14,099 nucleotides of DNA from an uncultured Dysosmobacter sp. (GCA_934504065.1 CAKSVQ010000048.1:1-14099); one strand, 5' to 3'. Positions 1 through 7,339 are shown, counted from the stretch's first letter. Program-made: numbers and translations. The notes: generated from the sequence alone by a model not told the origin.

Positions 1-466
1 CGTTGCCCGGGTCCATCTGGCAGGCCGTCTCATAATACCGTCTGGCCTCGTCCATCCATCCCCGGCGATAGCACACAACACCCCGCAGGAAATTCCACTC
101 CGCGTTATGATCGCTGTAATTGGCAAGCAGCGCCTCCGCCCGGCTGATGTTCCCGGTCTGGATGGCGATGCGCACCTGCTCCAGCACGGAACTGCCAGAA
201 GAGGACTGGGTGCGGTAGCCCTGATACGTGCCGGAATAGCTGCTGCCGGAGTACCCGGCGGACACGCCTGCCCGGCCGCTGCGCCGCTTGTTGATCTCTT
301 CATAAGCGGCGTTGATCTCTTTCATTTTCTCCTGCGCCAGATCGGCCAGAGGATTATCATGATAATTGTCAGGATGGTACTTCCGCGCCAACTCCCGGTA
401 GGCCCGCTTGACCTCCTCGTCCGTGGCGTTTTCCGATACGCCGAGGATCTGATACGGATCGTTCAT
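1..466 (-). CDS. DnaJ-domain protein, C-terminus cut by window edge
   Basis: Predicted J-domain co-chaperone that would stimulate the ATPase of a DnaK-type Hsp70. Reading from the ATG at 466-464, 155 codons are visible before the left edge. Residues 4-60 form a J-domain: helix I (YQILGV), helix II ([14 protein letters not shown]), the diagnostic HPD at 31-33, then helix III. A Gly/Ser/Tyr-rich linker follows (about 63-93), and from about 94 there is a helical stretch resembling TPR repeats ([13 protein letters not shown], then [22 protein letters not shown]). No zinc-finger repeats are seen, so this is not classical DnaJ but a small J-protein with a helical-repeat tail. Its start overlaps the upstream gene's stop as ATGA (466-463), which suggests translational coupling, and an AAGGGA Shine-Dalgarno lies about 6 nt upstream. 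The J-domain call is firm. The client or partner is unknown; the coupling points to the DUF5685 protein. Confidence 0.9.
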   Translation of the reverse strand, partial: MNDPYQILGVSENATDEEVKRAYRELARKYHPDNYHDNPLADLAQEKMKEINAAYEEINKRRSGRAGVSAGYSGSSYSGTYQGYRTQSSSGSSVLEQVRIAIQTGNISRAEALLANYSDHNAEWNFLRGVVCYRRGWMDEARRYYETACQMDPGN

Positions 467-1350
467 GTGCTTTCCCTTCTTGTGTTTCTTTCTTCTTTCC
501 GGCGGAACGTACCGTCCAAGACCGATTTTCCCACCTGAAACAGGCCCTGATAGACCGTTGCGCGCAAAATCGGTGTCCAGACGCCGAAATCCCACAGTTC
601 AAAGGCTGTGGCCATCATATGGATCGAATGGTCCAGCGATGTGGTAAAGGCCCTGCGTGCCTCCGCCGTCCACACACCGCCCGTCAGCCCAAAGCGCAGG
701 GCCACCGGATTATAATTCCCGCTTTTGGCGTCCCTTTGCAGGTCATCCGCCGCATCGATCAGATAGACCCAGCGGCCCAAGTGGTATAAAAGCTGTTCCA
801 GCACCCGCCGCTGGATGGGATCGGCCACCTCATGGGCCGCGCTGCCCAGCAGCACGGCAAAGGCGTCCGCCGCCTGATCCATGGAGGCGCATCCTGTCCG
901 CTCCAGCTCCGCGAGAATATCCAGCTGTGCGCGCACAGTCCTGTCAAAGTCGGGACGAACCGCAGCCGCCTTCCGGTAAGCCCCCGAGAGTGCTGCGCTG
1001 ACGCCCCGGTATTTCAGCCCCGGGAAAAACGGGTGATCTGCCACACCGTCCCGCGCCTGCCAATAGGCGAGGATCACGCTCTCATCCGCCGCAAGACACA
1101 TGGCATCGCTCGCCGCGTCATATGGCCGCCTGCGAATGAGGCTGGTATAGCACCGCCCGGCGCAGCGCCCCCCTTCCTCCGGCGGAGAGAGAAGGATGGC
1201 AAGGTAGGTAAAATCATAATTCAGGATGAAGCGGGCCGCCTGACCGTACCGCTGCCCCAGCGTGTGACAGAAACCGCAGTACACCCGGCGAAACCGCTCC
1301 TTCTCCTCCTCCGGCAGGGCTGCAAGCGGAGGCCTTACATAGCCGAACAC
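463..1350 (-). CDS. DUF5685 family protein, function unknown
   Basis: A 295-residue protein recognised as DUF5685 by its N-terminus (FGYVRP, then YCGFC.TLG.RYGQ and [10 protein letters not shown]). It is mostly helical, with no signal peptide. Cysteines C25-x2-C28, C63-x3-C67 and C85 could form a metal site. Residues 191-215 follow the pattern LG...D199-x2-D202-D203-x3-D207-x3-G-x-Y-x-P, which resembles the second Asp-rich motif of squalene/phytoene synthases. A clear first DxxxD motif is not seen, so enzymatic activity is only a hypothesis. The start is GTG at 1350, placed 3 nt after the preceding gene's stop codon; the conserved MFGYVRP start supports it even though the Shine-Dalgarno is weak. 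The stop overlaps the start of the DnaJ-domain gene (ATGA). It is the fourth gene of the cdaA unit. Family assignment is from memory of the motif pattern. Confidence 0.85.
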   Translation of the reverse strand: MFGYVRPPLAALPEEEKERFRRVYCGFCHTLGQRYGQAARFILNYDFTYLAILLSPPEEGGRCAGRCYTSLIRRRPYDAASDAMCLAADESVILAYWQARDGVADHPFFPGLKYRGVSAALSGAYRKAAAVRPDFDRTVRAQLDILAELERTGCASMDQAADAFAVLLGSAAHEVADPIQRRVLEQLLYHLGRWVYLIDAADDLQRDAKSGNYNPVALRFGLTGGVWTAEARRAFTTSLDHSIHMMATAFELWDFGVWTPILRATVYQGLFQVGKSVLDGTFRRKEERNTRREST

Positions 1351-1353
1351 ACC

Positions 1354-1764
1354 TTAAAACAGGCGGACAATGGTAAAGGACAGCCCGCCCTTGGCGCGCA
1401 GGTGGCGGTCATACAGGATTGCAAAGGCAATCCCTGTGAAAAAGGCAACGGCAGCCACCGCGTACTGAATGGCGACGCTGGGCGTTAAGAACGCCGTGAT
1501 GAGATAACCCGCCAGAAACAGCACCACCGGGATCAGGTAGACGAACGCCACGATCCCCAGCATTTTCTGGGTGCTGCTCTCCACCACCACCTTCTGGCCC
1601 GGATGGGCGCCGATGGGGTTGATGGCCTTGGCATGCACGGCCGCCCCGGTCACGCCGCACCCCGCGCACTCCTCGCAGTCGTGCCCGCAGGCAGACTTCC
1701 GGGGAACGGAAATTTCCGCATGATCCTTGTCAATGATCCGTTCAACTGTTGCAACTTGTGTCAT
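1354..1764 (-). CDS. RseC/MucC-like membrane protein (SoxR-reducing family)
   Basis: A 136-residue membrane protein of the RseC/MucC family. Family members modulate sigma-E anti-sigma function or take part, with the Rnf-like Rsx complex, in reducing SoxR; in Firmicutes the role is not established. The N-terminal part carries a four-cysteine cluster (C26, C30, C33, C36; CGHDCEECAGCG), typical of the family and a possible Fe-S or zinc site. A basic/polar segment follows, then two hydrophobic helices at about 69-91 and 97-118, which would give a hairpin in the membrane with both ends in the cytoplasm. An ACAGGAG Shine-Dalgarno sits 7 nt before the ATG. The gene begins 15 nt after the cdaR stop, and its TAA ends 3 nt before the DUF5685 GTG. 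No sigma-E or rsx genes are present in the window. Confidence 0.85.
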   Translation of the reverse strand: MTQVATVERIIDKDHAEISVPRKSACGHDCEECAGCGVTGAAVHAKAINPIGAHPGQKVVVESSTQKMLGIVAFVYLIPVVLFLAGYLITAFLTPSVAIQYAVAAVAFFTGIAFAILYDRHLRAKGGLSFTIVRLF

Positions 1765-1779
1765 TTTGCTTCTCCTGTT

Positions 1780-3078
1780 TCATTCTCCTGCCGAGGGTTC
1801 TTCTTCCTGGGCATCTTCCCGGATCGTCACCTGCACCTGATATTTGCCGAGGACACCAATATCCCCGCCGCCCTTGACCGACACGGTGGCAGGAACCGTA
1901 TACGTGCCGGAGGCCGAGGCGTAATCCGTCAGGTCAGCGGTCACGACCAGACTTTCGCTGGTCACCGCAGCCAACTCTTCTGCCGTGCCGAACACCGTTA
2001 CAGGCAACTCCTCCGTCAATATCTCCGTATTCTTACCGTCCGGCAGGGCCGTATAGGTGATCTGGTTGGCCACCACCTCTGCGCTGGCGATGTCCTTAAA
2101 CTTGATCTGCAAGGTAGCGCGGGTCACGCCGCTGAGATTCTGGCAGCCGTCCGGAATAATGATGGGATAGGTGTTGGTGGAGGCGCCCTCGTTCAAAATC
2201 TTCAAAAGGTCGAACTCCCCCAGCACGATGCTGTCCACATTCTTCAGCTTCCCGGCGTCGCCGGAAACGGTGATGGTGGACGGCGTGATGGTATAATCCA
2301 GATTGCTGATCCGCGCACCCGCAGACTCCTGGAAGTCCATGGTCAGCTTCAGTTCCTTGGTCACATAGACCGGGAGCGTGGCCTGAATGGTATCCACCAG
2401 CGGATAAATATCCTCGTTTTCAATCAACTGGTCGTGGCGGTCATAGAACTGAACGGCGGCATCCTGCGTTACGCTTTCCACCGTGTTCTTGCCGATGTCC
2501 AGCGTGATTTTGGCGTAGCTCACCGGGTCAATGTTCTGCGCAAGGCCACGGATCTCCAGCGTGTTCTGGGAAAGCTGCACCTCCCCGGCGGAATATCCCT
2601 CCGCCACGTTGCCCGTCACCTCACAGCGCACCTCCACCGTGCGGCTGTTGAGCTCGCTGATGTTGACGGTGGCATTATAAAAGCTGCGGTCCTGAATGGT
2701 CACATTGCTGTTGAGCAGGAACTTCCGGTCGGAAATGGAGACGGACGTTCCCACCCCTTGCGTTCCTGACCGGGACACACCGGACAGGTCCACCGTCACC
2801 CGCACCTTGCTGCGGTTCAGCGACGCCATCAGCCGCCGCGCACCGCGGAAAGTCAGGTCGATGGTCTGGCTGGTCCCATCCTTGAGCAGCATCAGTCCCC
2901 GGTCACTCAGCGTATCCTCCGAGGTGTATTCAATGGGGATGTCCGTGATCTTCGTCTCCACCAGACGCGCGCTGCCGTTGTTGCCGAACTCGTCCACATA
3001 AAACCAGATGGCAACGGAGGCAAGGATCGCCAGCAGAATGTAAAATGCTTTTCTTCGGTTCATCTTTTCATTTTGCAT
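1780..3078 (-). CDS. cdaR: CdaR-like YbbR-domain regulator of CdaA
   Basis: A membrane-anchored protein with YbbR repeats, the partner of the diadenylate cyclase CdaA in Firmicutes, where it modulates c-di-AMP synthesis from outside the membrane. From the chosen start it has 432 residues: a short basic N-terminus (MNRRK), one membrane helix at about 10-27 (AFYILLAILASVAIWFYV), then four extracellular beta-rich YbbR-type repeats at roughly 40-120, 128-210, 222-310 and 315-405, and an acidic tail. The frame is open to an ATG at 3126, but that start would lie well inside cdaA. GGAGG ends 8 nt before the ATG at 3078 (5 nt before the ATG at 3081), so 3078 is preferred; 3063 is a further alternative. 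It overlaps the cdaA stop by 11 nt, as expected for a coupled pair. Start is uncertain by a few codons; identity is firm. Confidence 0.9.
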   Translation of the reverse strand: MQNEKMNRRKAFYILLAILASVAIWFYVDEFGNNGSARLVETKITDIPIEYTSEDTLSDRGLMLLKDGTSQTIDLTFRGARRLMASLNRSKVRVTVDLSGVSRSGTQGVGTSVSISDRKFLLNSNVTIQDRSFYNATVNISELNSRTVEVRCEVTGNVAEGYSAGEVQLSQNTLEIRGLAQNIDPVSYAKITLDIGKNTVESVTQDAAVQFYDRHDQLIENEDIYPLVDTIQATLPVYVTKELKLTMDFQESAGARISNLDYTITPSTITVSGDAGKLKNVDSIVLGEFDLLKILNEGASTNTYPIIIPDGCQNLSGVTRATLQIKFKDIASAEVVANQITYTALPDGKNTEILTEELPVTVFGTAEELAAVTSESLVVTADLTDYASASGTYTVPATVSVKGGGDIGVLGKYQVQVTIREDAQEEEPSAGE

Positions 3079-3952
3079 CATCCGCACCTCCACTCTTTTT
3101 GGAGCGCAGCAGACCCAGCAGGTCAAACCTCGGCTTGTCCATCTCGTCGGCGTCCTGCGGAAGCAGTTCGTTCCGCAGGAGAATTTCCAGCGTCTCCGGC
3201 TTCAGGTGGCGCTTGAGCATTCCGCCGATAGCCACGGAAATGGACCCGGTCTCCTCCGAGACGATGACCACCACCGCGTCGGAATTTTCGCTCATGCCGA
3301 TGCCTGCCCGGTGGCGCATTCCCAAGTCCCGGGAGAGGTTGACGTTTTTACTCAGCGGTAGCATGCAGCCGGCGCCCAGCACCCGCCCATGGCGGACGAT
3401 GACCGCGCCGTCATGCATGGGCGCTTTCACAAAGAAGATGTTTTTCAGAAGCTCGCTGGAAACCGCGGCGTCCAGCACCGTTCCGCTGCGCACCATGTCG
3501 TCCAGCAAAATCTCCCGCTCGAACACGATCAGCGCGCCCGTCCGGGTCTGGGACATCTCCGTGCAGGCCAGCACTGTCTGGCCGATGGTCTGTTCCATCA
3601 CGCTGCCGGATTCCGTATGGCTGAAAAACGCCATAAAGCGGCGGCTGCCCATCTGCTCCAGCAGGCGGCGGATCTCCGGCTGGAAGAGGATAATCAGCGC
3701 CAGAACGCCCCAGTCCACCATCCGGCTCATGAGATAGTTGATTCCGTGCAGCTGGAAAACGGACGAGAGCATCAGGGCCGCCAGAAAAATAAACACGCCC
3801 TTGAGCAGGCTGGCCGCCTTGGTGCTCTGCGCCCAAGTCAGCACCTTGTAAAGCACCAGCGCCATGATCGCCATATCCAGATAGTCCGTGACCTGAATGG
3901 ACAACACATATCGGCCGATCACGGAAAGCAGCTCCATGAAATTCAGATTCAT
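3068..3952 (-). CDS. cdaA: Diadenylate cyclase CdaA (c-di-AMP synthase)
   Basis: Makes cyclic di-AMP from two ATP. The product is a second messenger controlling potassium and osmolyte uptake and cell-wall homeostasis in Gram-positive bacteria. The 294-residue protein has three N-terminal membrane helices (about 22-42, 46-68, 74-92) and a cytoplasmic DAC domain (about 100-260) with both signature motifs: D181-G-A (MHDGAVIV) and R213-H-R (GMRHRAGIG). Length and layout match the CdaA/DacA family. A near-consensus sigma-A promoter lies about 40 nt upstream, and a GAGGG Shine-Dalgarno precedes the ATG closely. cdaR follows with an 11-nt overlap; the usual third neighbour, glmM, is not present, and RseC-like, DUF5685 and DnaJ-domain genes follow instead. 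Confidence 0.97.
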   Translation of the reverse strand: MNLNFMELLSVIGRYVLSIQVTDYLDMAIMALVLYKVLTWAQSTKAASLLKGVFIFLAALMLSSVFQLHGINYLMSRMVDWGVLALIILFQPEIRRLLEQMGSRRFMAFFSHTESGSVMEQTIGQTVLACTEMSQTRTGALIVFEREILLDDMVRSGTVLDAAVSSELLKNIFFVKAPMHDGAVIVRHGRVLGAGCMLPLSKNVNLSRDLGMRHRAGIGMSENSDAVVVIVSEETGSISVAIGGMLKRHLKPETLEILLRNELLPQDADEMDKPRFDLLGLLRSKKSGGADDAK

Positions 3953-3989
3953 TTTCCCTCGTCATCCCCTTCAGGCCATGAATATGATA

Positions 3990-4018
3990 ATTATATAAAA
4001 TCTGGCTCTGGATTGCAA
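3990..4018 (-). promoter_or_regulatory. Sigma-A promoter of the cdaA unit
   Basis: Minus-strand TTGCAA (-35, 4018-4013), a 17-nt spacer, and TATAAT (-10, 3995-3990). Spacing and -10 box are ideal. The start site would fall near 3983, giving a leader of about 30 nt before the cdaA ATG at 3952. The leader is too short for a riboswitch. The region is AT-rich compared with its surroundings. Confidence 0.8.
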
Positions 4019-4047
4019 GGCGAATCGGGGGAAAATTCATGGACTGT

Positions 4048-5181
4048 TCAGAAATATCCGTGCAAAATGCCGGGCAGCACGGATAAAAAGCGGTAAACCT
4101 CCTCCTTCGTGTTAAAATCAGAAAAACTCAGGCGGACCGTTCCCGTCTCCAGCGTCCCCGCGCTGGTATGGGCCAATGGCGCGCAGTGCAGCCCCGTGCG
4201 AACGGCGATCCCCTTTTCACCAAGACGCTCCCCCACCGTTTCCACGTCCTGCCCCTCCGGGACGAAGGACAGCACACCGCTCTGCGCCCTCAGCCCGGGC
4301 TGCGCGAAGACATGGACACCGGGGATCGTCCGCAGTCCTTCCGCCGCCAGCAGCGCAAGGCGGCGTTCCTTTTCCAGAATGGCCGCCATCCCCCGCGAAC
4401 GCACATACCGAACGCCTGCCAGCAGCCCCGCGATGCCAGGCATATTGTGGGTACCCGCTTCCAGTCGGTCGGGCAGAAAATCCGGCATTTCCTGCTGGAT
4501 AGAAAGACTTCCCGTGCCGCCCTCCAGCAGTGGCTGCACCGCCGCGTGCTTGCCGCACAGCAAAACGCCCGTCCCCTGAGGGCCGTACAGTCCCTTGTGT
4601 CCGGGCATTGCCGCAAACGCCGCTCCCAGCGCGTCCATCTCCAGCGGCAGAGCGCCTGCGGACTGCGACGCATCAACCACCAGCGGCACGTCCCGCTCCC
4701 GGCACAGCGCCGCGATATTCTCCAGCGGCTGAATCGCGCCAAACACATTGGAAACATAGTTGACGATCACCGCGTCCACTCCGGGCCGGATCATCTGCCG
4801 GAACGCCGCAAGGGCCTCCTCCTGCCGGAAAAGCGGCGCTTCCGCCACGCTGATCCGGCCCCCCAGTGCCGCAAGCGGACGGGTGACCGCATTGTGTTCA
4901 TAACCGGAGACCACCGCCCGCCCACCGGGCTTCACCAGACTTTTGATGGCAATGTTCAACCCATGGGTCGCGTTGGAGGTGAACACCACCCGCTCCGGCT
5001 CACTCACGCCGAACAGCTCCGCCAACTCTCTGCGGCACTGAAATGCCGTGTCCGACGCGTGCACGGCCGCCGGATACCCACCCCGGCCGGGAGAGCTCAT
5101 GGTGGAAAGCGCGTCCTGCACCGCCGCGGCGACAGAGGGCGGCTTTTGGAACGTGGTGGCCGCACTGTCAAAGTAGATCAT
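4048..5181 (-). CDS. Cysteine desulfurase-like class V aminotransferase (EF2568/TIGR01977 type)
   Basis: PLP enzyme predicted to take sulfur (or selenium) from cysteine (or selenocysteine) as an enzyme-bound persulfide. The 377-residue protein starts with the family-typical MIYFDSAATT. Visible residues: H96 (EHNAV, stacks on PLP), D170 (VDASQSAG), PLP lysine K196 (PGHKGLYGPQGTG), and the likely catalytic cysteine C333 in the RTGLHCAPLAH loop. The sequence matches the EF2568-like subfamily (TIGR01977) rather than IscS/NifS or SufS; that subfamily was noted near selD and selenium-dependent molybdenum hydroxylase genes. The ATG overlaps the DUF3343 stop by 14 nt, with GGGAGG 6 nt upstream, so the two are translationally coupled. 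No IscU, SufU or selD lies in the window, so the acceptor is unknown. Confidence 0.9.
   Translation of the reverse strand: MIYFDSAATTFQKPPSVAAAVQDALSTMSSPGRGGYPAAVHASDTAFQCRRELAELFGVSEPERVVFTSNATHGLNIAIKSLVKPGGRAVVSGYEHNAVTRPLAALGGRISVAEAPLFRQEEALAAFRQMIRPGVDAVIVNYVSNVFGAIQPLENIAALCRERDVPLVVDASQSAGALPLEMDALGAAFAAMPGHKGLYGPQGTGVLLCGKHAAVQPLLEGGTGSLSIQQEMPDFLPDRLEAGTHNMPGIAGLLAGVRYVRSRGMAAILEKERRLALLAAEGLRTIPGVHVFAQPGLRAQSGVLSFVPEGQDVETVGERLGEKGIAVRTGLHCAPLAHTSAGTLETGTVRLSFSDFNTKEEVYRFLSVLPGILHGYF
4055..4085 (-). other. Inverted repeat at the 3' end of the desulfurase gene
   Basis: A perfect 9-bp inverted repeat (TATCCGTGC and GCACGGATA) with a 13-nt loop spans the last codons, ending 5 nt before the stop codon. 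On the minus strand it is followed by only TTTCTG, so it is at best a weak terminator or an RNA-stabilising hairpin. It lies about 37 nt upstream of the cdaA -35 box and may limit read-through into that unit. Confidence 0.35.
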
Positions 5182-5428
5182 GACGGACCTCCCGCAGCAC
5201 CCCCCGCTGGGAAAGGAATATCTGAACAGGGTCTAATGATTCCCTGTGAAGAACCGTTAAAGCCGTACCCAGAGCCGTTTCCGCTATCCGCACGGTATAC
5301 GCACAGCCGAGACTTGTCAATTCTCTGGGCGCACGAAAGATCTGGCAGCGCACGCCCGCACGCTCCAATGCATACTGCATCCGCTGGGCGTAGGTCACAG
5401 AACGGGCCAGGATCAAATAGTAATCCAC
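5168..5428 (-). CDS. DUF3343 protein, putative Se/S carrier
   Basis: A small 86-residue protein of the DUF3343 family (Pfam name: putative Se/S carrier protein-like). Sequence begins M/V-DYYLILARSVTYAQRM, which fits the family N-terminus; the central PREL..LGC-A motif places a conserved cysteine at C42, a second cysteine is C28. The proposed role is to carry sulfur or selenium from the overlapping desulfurase; this has not been shown experimentally as far as I know. The start chosen is GTG at 5428 because AAGGAGG ends 7 nt upstream and the length then matches the family. A longer reading frame to an ATG at 5515 would run through the ispF terminator hairpin and is rejected. No convincing promoter is visible in the 55 nt between the terminator and the start, so expression may depend on read-through. 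Confidence 0.85.
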   Translation of the reverse strand: MDYYLILARSVTYAQRMQYALERAGVRCQIFRAPRELTSLGCAYTVRIAETALGTALTVLHRESLDPVQIFLSQRGVLREVRHDLL

Positions 5429-5483
5429 AGGCACTCCTCCTTTCTCCCCAGTGTATGTGCCCTGCCCGTCCGAATGTGCAAGC

Positions 5484-5511
5484 AAAAAGGACGCGCCAGA
5501 GCGCGTCCTTT
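5484..5511 (-). terminator. Rho-independent terminator of carD-ispD-ispF
   Basis: An 11-bp perfect stem (AAAGGACGCGC / GCGCGTCCTTT) with a 4-nt loop, followed on the minus strand by a run of five T then GCTT. It starts about 20 nt after the ispF stop. The T-run is shared with the stem end, so some read-through into DUF3343 is plausible. Confidence 0.85.
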
Positions 5512-5530
5512 GCAAATCAGCTTTTCAGCC

Positions 5531-6013
5531 TTACAGCAGTTCCAGTAGCACCACTGCGTGGGCCGCCATACCGGAGCCATCTCCGGTAAAGCCCAGACCT
5601 TCTTCCGTGGTGGCCTTGACGTTGACCTGCTCCGGTGAAATCCCCAGCGCGGCGGCCATATTTTCCGCCATGGTCTGCCGATACGGCCCCACTTTGGGCT
5701 TTTGGGCCAGCAGCACCGCGTCGATATTCACCACTGCCGCGTTCTTCTCCCGCAGCAGCCGCCCGACCTCCGCCAACAGCTTCAGACTGGAAATTCCGGC
5801 ATACGCCGGGTCAGTATCCGGGAATAGTTTGCCGATGTCCCCCAGCCGAGCCGCTCCGGTCAGCGCGTCCATCACGGCATGGGTCAGCACATCCGCGTCG
5901 GAATGCCCCAGCAGGCCTTTTTCCCAGGGGATCTCCACGCCGCCGAGGATCAGCTTGCGGCCCTCCACCAGACGGTGCACGTCATATCCGTGCCCGATCC
6001 GCAGATTTGTCAT
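5531..6013 (-). CDS. ispF: 2-C-methyl-D-erythritol 2,4-cyclodiphosphate synthase
   Basis: Fifth step of the MEP pathway: converts CDP-methylerythritol 2-phosphate into methylerythritol cyclodiphosphate with release of CMP. The 160-residue cytoplasmic protein, a trimer in the family, shows the metal ligands D11 and H13 (GYDVHR) and H45 ([11 protein letters not shown]), the GHSDAD loop at 36-41, and the [12 protein letters not shown] signature at 133-144. Length is normal. The start overlaps the ispD stop by 4 nt (ATGA), so the two enzymes are translationally coupled. The intervening pathway enzyme IspE is not in the window. Confidence 0.97.
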   Translation of the reverse strand: MTNLRIGHGYDVHRLVEGRKLILGGVEIPWEKGLLGHSDADVLTHAVMDALTGAARLGDIGKLFPDTDPAYAGISSLKLLAEVGRLLREKNAAVVNIDAVLLAQKPKVGPYRQTMAENMAAALGISPEQVNVKATTEEGLGFTGDGSGMAAHAVVLLELL

Positions 6014-6741
6014 ATTGCTTCCTCTCTTTTTTCCAGAATCGCCTGTGCCACCACTAGATCAATGGGGGTGGTGATCTTCAGATTGCTTTCTTCGCCGTCC
6101 ACCAGAAACACCACCTTGCCCAGTGCTTCCACCGCGCTGCAATCATCCGTTACCGCCGCGCCGTTCTCCACTGCCGATTGAAGCGCCGCCTTCAAAAGCT
6201 CCGCCTCAAATACCTGCGGCGTCTGCACTGCCCGCAGCCGGGCGCGCTCCAGCGTCTGCTCCACCGCGCCGCCATCGCGCACCAGCTTCACAGTGTCCTT
6301 CACAGGGACCGCCGGAGCCGCAGCACCGCAGCGCCCCGCGGCCACGATCACCCGGTCGATCAGCTCCGGCGTGACCAGCGGGCGCGCGCCGTCCTGCACC
6401 GCCAGCAGCGCCGCTTCCGGCGAAGCCTCCAGCGCGGCCAGCAGCACGGAGTGCACGCGGCTCTCTCCGCCCCGGACAACTTTAGTGCACTTGCTGATGC
6501 CATATGTACGGCAGAGCTGGGAAATCTCTACCAGCTCCTCTTCCCGGGTGGCCACCACGATTTCGTCCACCCGCTGGGAATTTTGCAGTGCCATCAGTGT
6601 GCGCACCAGCACCGGAACGCCGTCCAGCAGCTCCATCAGCTTGTTCACACCGCCCATCCGGCTGGATGTGCCTGCGGCGGCCACCAGCGCGGTGCAGAAT
6701 GGGCGGCGGCTTTCCTGTATTTTCTTCAAAAATGGAAACAT
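6010..6741 (-). CDS. ispD: 2-C-methyl-D-erythritol 4-phosphate cytidylyltransferase
   Basis: Third step of the MEP pathway: transfers CMP from CTP to methylerythritol 4-phosphate. The 243-residue protein has a Rossmann-like nucleotidyltransferase fold with the CTP-binding [10 protein letters not shown] at 21-30, K34, the VQDGARP motif at 115-121 (the common form is VHDAARP, so His is replaced by Gln), TPQVF at 174-178, TDD at 198-200, and the C-terminal [11 protein letters not shown] at 219-229. An N-terminal extension of about 14 residues ([13 protein letters not shown]) precedes the usual start; the ATG at 6741 has a GAGGG Shine-Dalgarno 6 nt upstream and no alternative start fits. It follows carD by 21 nt. 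Confidence 0.96.
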   Translation of the reverse strand: MFPFLKKIQESRRPFCTALVAAAGTSSRMGGVNKLMELLDGVPVLVRTLMALQNSQRVDEIVVATREEELVEISQLCRTYGISKCTKVVRGGESRVHSVLLAALEASPEAALLAVQDGARPLVTPELIDRVIVAAGRCGAAAPAVPVKDTVKLVRDGGAVEQTLERARLRAVQTPQVFEAELLKAALQSAVENGAAVTDDCSAVEALGKVVFLVDGEESNLKITTPIDLVVAQAILEKREEAI

Positions 6742-6762
6742 CGCGTTCCCTCTCCGTTTTCG

Positions 6763-7254
6763 TCAATTTGCATTTCTCTGTGCCATAGCCCGGTCGATCT
6801 GCCCTTCCATGGACTGATAATCACTGTGCAGCACCAGAACCAACTCTGAGATCATGATCTGTTTGGCGCTGTGCAGCATTTTCCGCTCTCCCGTGGACAG
6901 TCCCCGCATCGTGTCGCGGCGCATCAGTCCCTTGATGACCTGCGCCACTTCCCGCAAATCGCCGCTTTTCAACCGCAGCAGATTTTCCTGATACCGTTTG
7001 TTCCAGTTGGCGTTGTGCTCGACCTGAATAGACGGAAGCTCATCCAAAAGAGCGTCCGCCTCCGTGGGTGAGATCACCTTGCGGATACCGATGGTCTGGC
7101 TGTTGGCCGTCGGTATCTTCAAAATGAGCCCGCTCATGGGCATTTTGAATACATAGTATTCTTTTGTAGTGCCTGCAATCCGCTCCCGTACAATATCGTC
7201 GATCACGCCGGCGCCGTGCATCGGATGCACGACCAGATCCCCAATGCTGAACAT
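6763..7254 (-). CDS. CarD/CdnL-family RNA polymerase-binding regulator
   Basis: A 163-residue CarD-family protein. Members bind the RNA polymerase beta subunit through an N-terminal Tudor-like RID domain and stabilise open promoter complexes, often at rRNA promoters. The RID covers about residues 1-60 (FSIGDLVVHPMHGAGVI start). The C-terminal helical domain (about 65-160) holds the conserved NWNKRYQENLLRLKSGDL segment, with W84 as the likely counterpart of the tryptophan that wedges into the upstream edge of the bubble, and a TGERKML motif. It lacks the helicase parts of Mfd. It heads a unit with ispD and ispF and has its own promoter. An AGAGGA Shine-Dalgarno lies about 10 nt before the ATG. 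Confidence 0.93.
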   Translation of the reverse strand: MFSIGDLVVHPMHGAGVIDDIVRERIAGTTKEYYVFKMPMSGLILKIPTANSQTIGIRKVISPTEADALLDELPSIQVEHNANWNKRYQENLLRLKSGDLREVAQVIKGLMRRDTMRGLSTGERKMLHSAKQIMISELVLVLHSDYQSMEGQIDRAMAQRNAN

Positions 7255-7339
7255 GGCAAGTCTATCCTCTCTTTCTAGTTCACTTGTTTTTGGTATCCGT
7301 TATGACTGATCCGCGCAGAGTATGATGCAATTTAAACAT

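Noticed and set aside
1603..2769. A 388-codon plus-strand open frame opposite cdaR
   Set aside because: Shadow of the cdaR frame; no recognisable domain and no start signals.
5429..5515. N-terminal extension of DUF3343 to ATG 5515
   Set aside because: It would include the ispF terminator hairpin and 29 non-conserved residues; the GTG at 5428 has the Shine-Dalgarno and the right length.
4168..5589. A 473-codon plus-strand open frame across the desulfurase, DUF3343 and the ispF end
   Set aside because: It runs through two convincing genes, their overlap and a terminator hairpin, and its translation is low-complexity Arg/His/Pro-rich.
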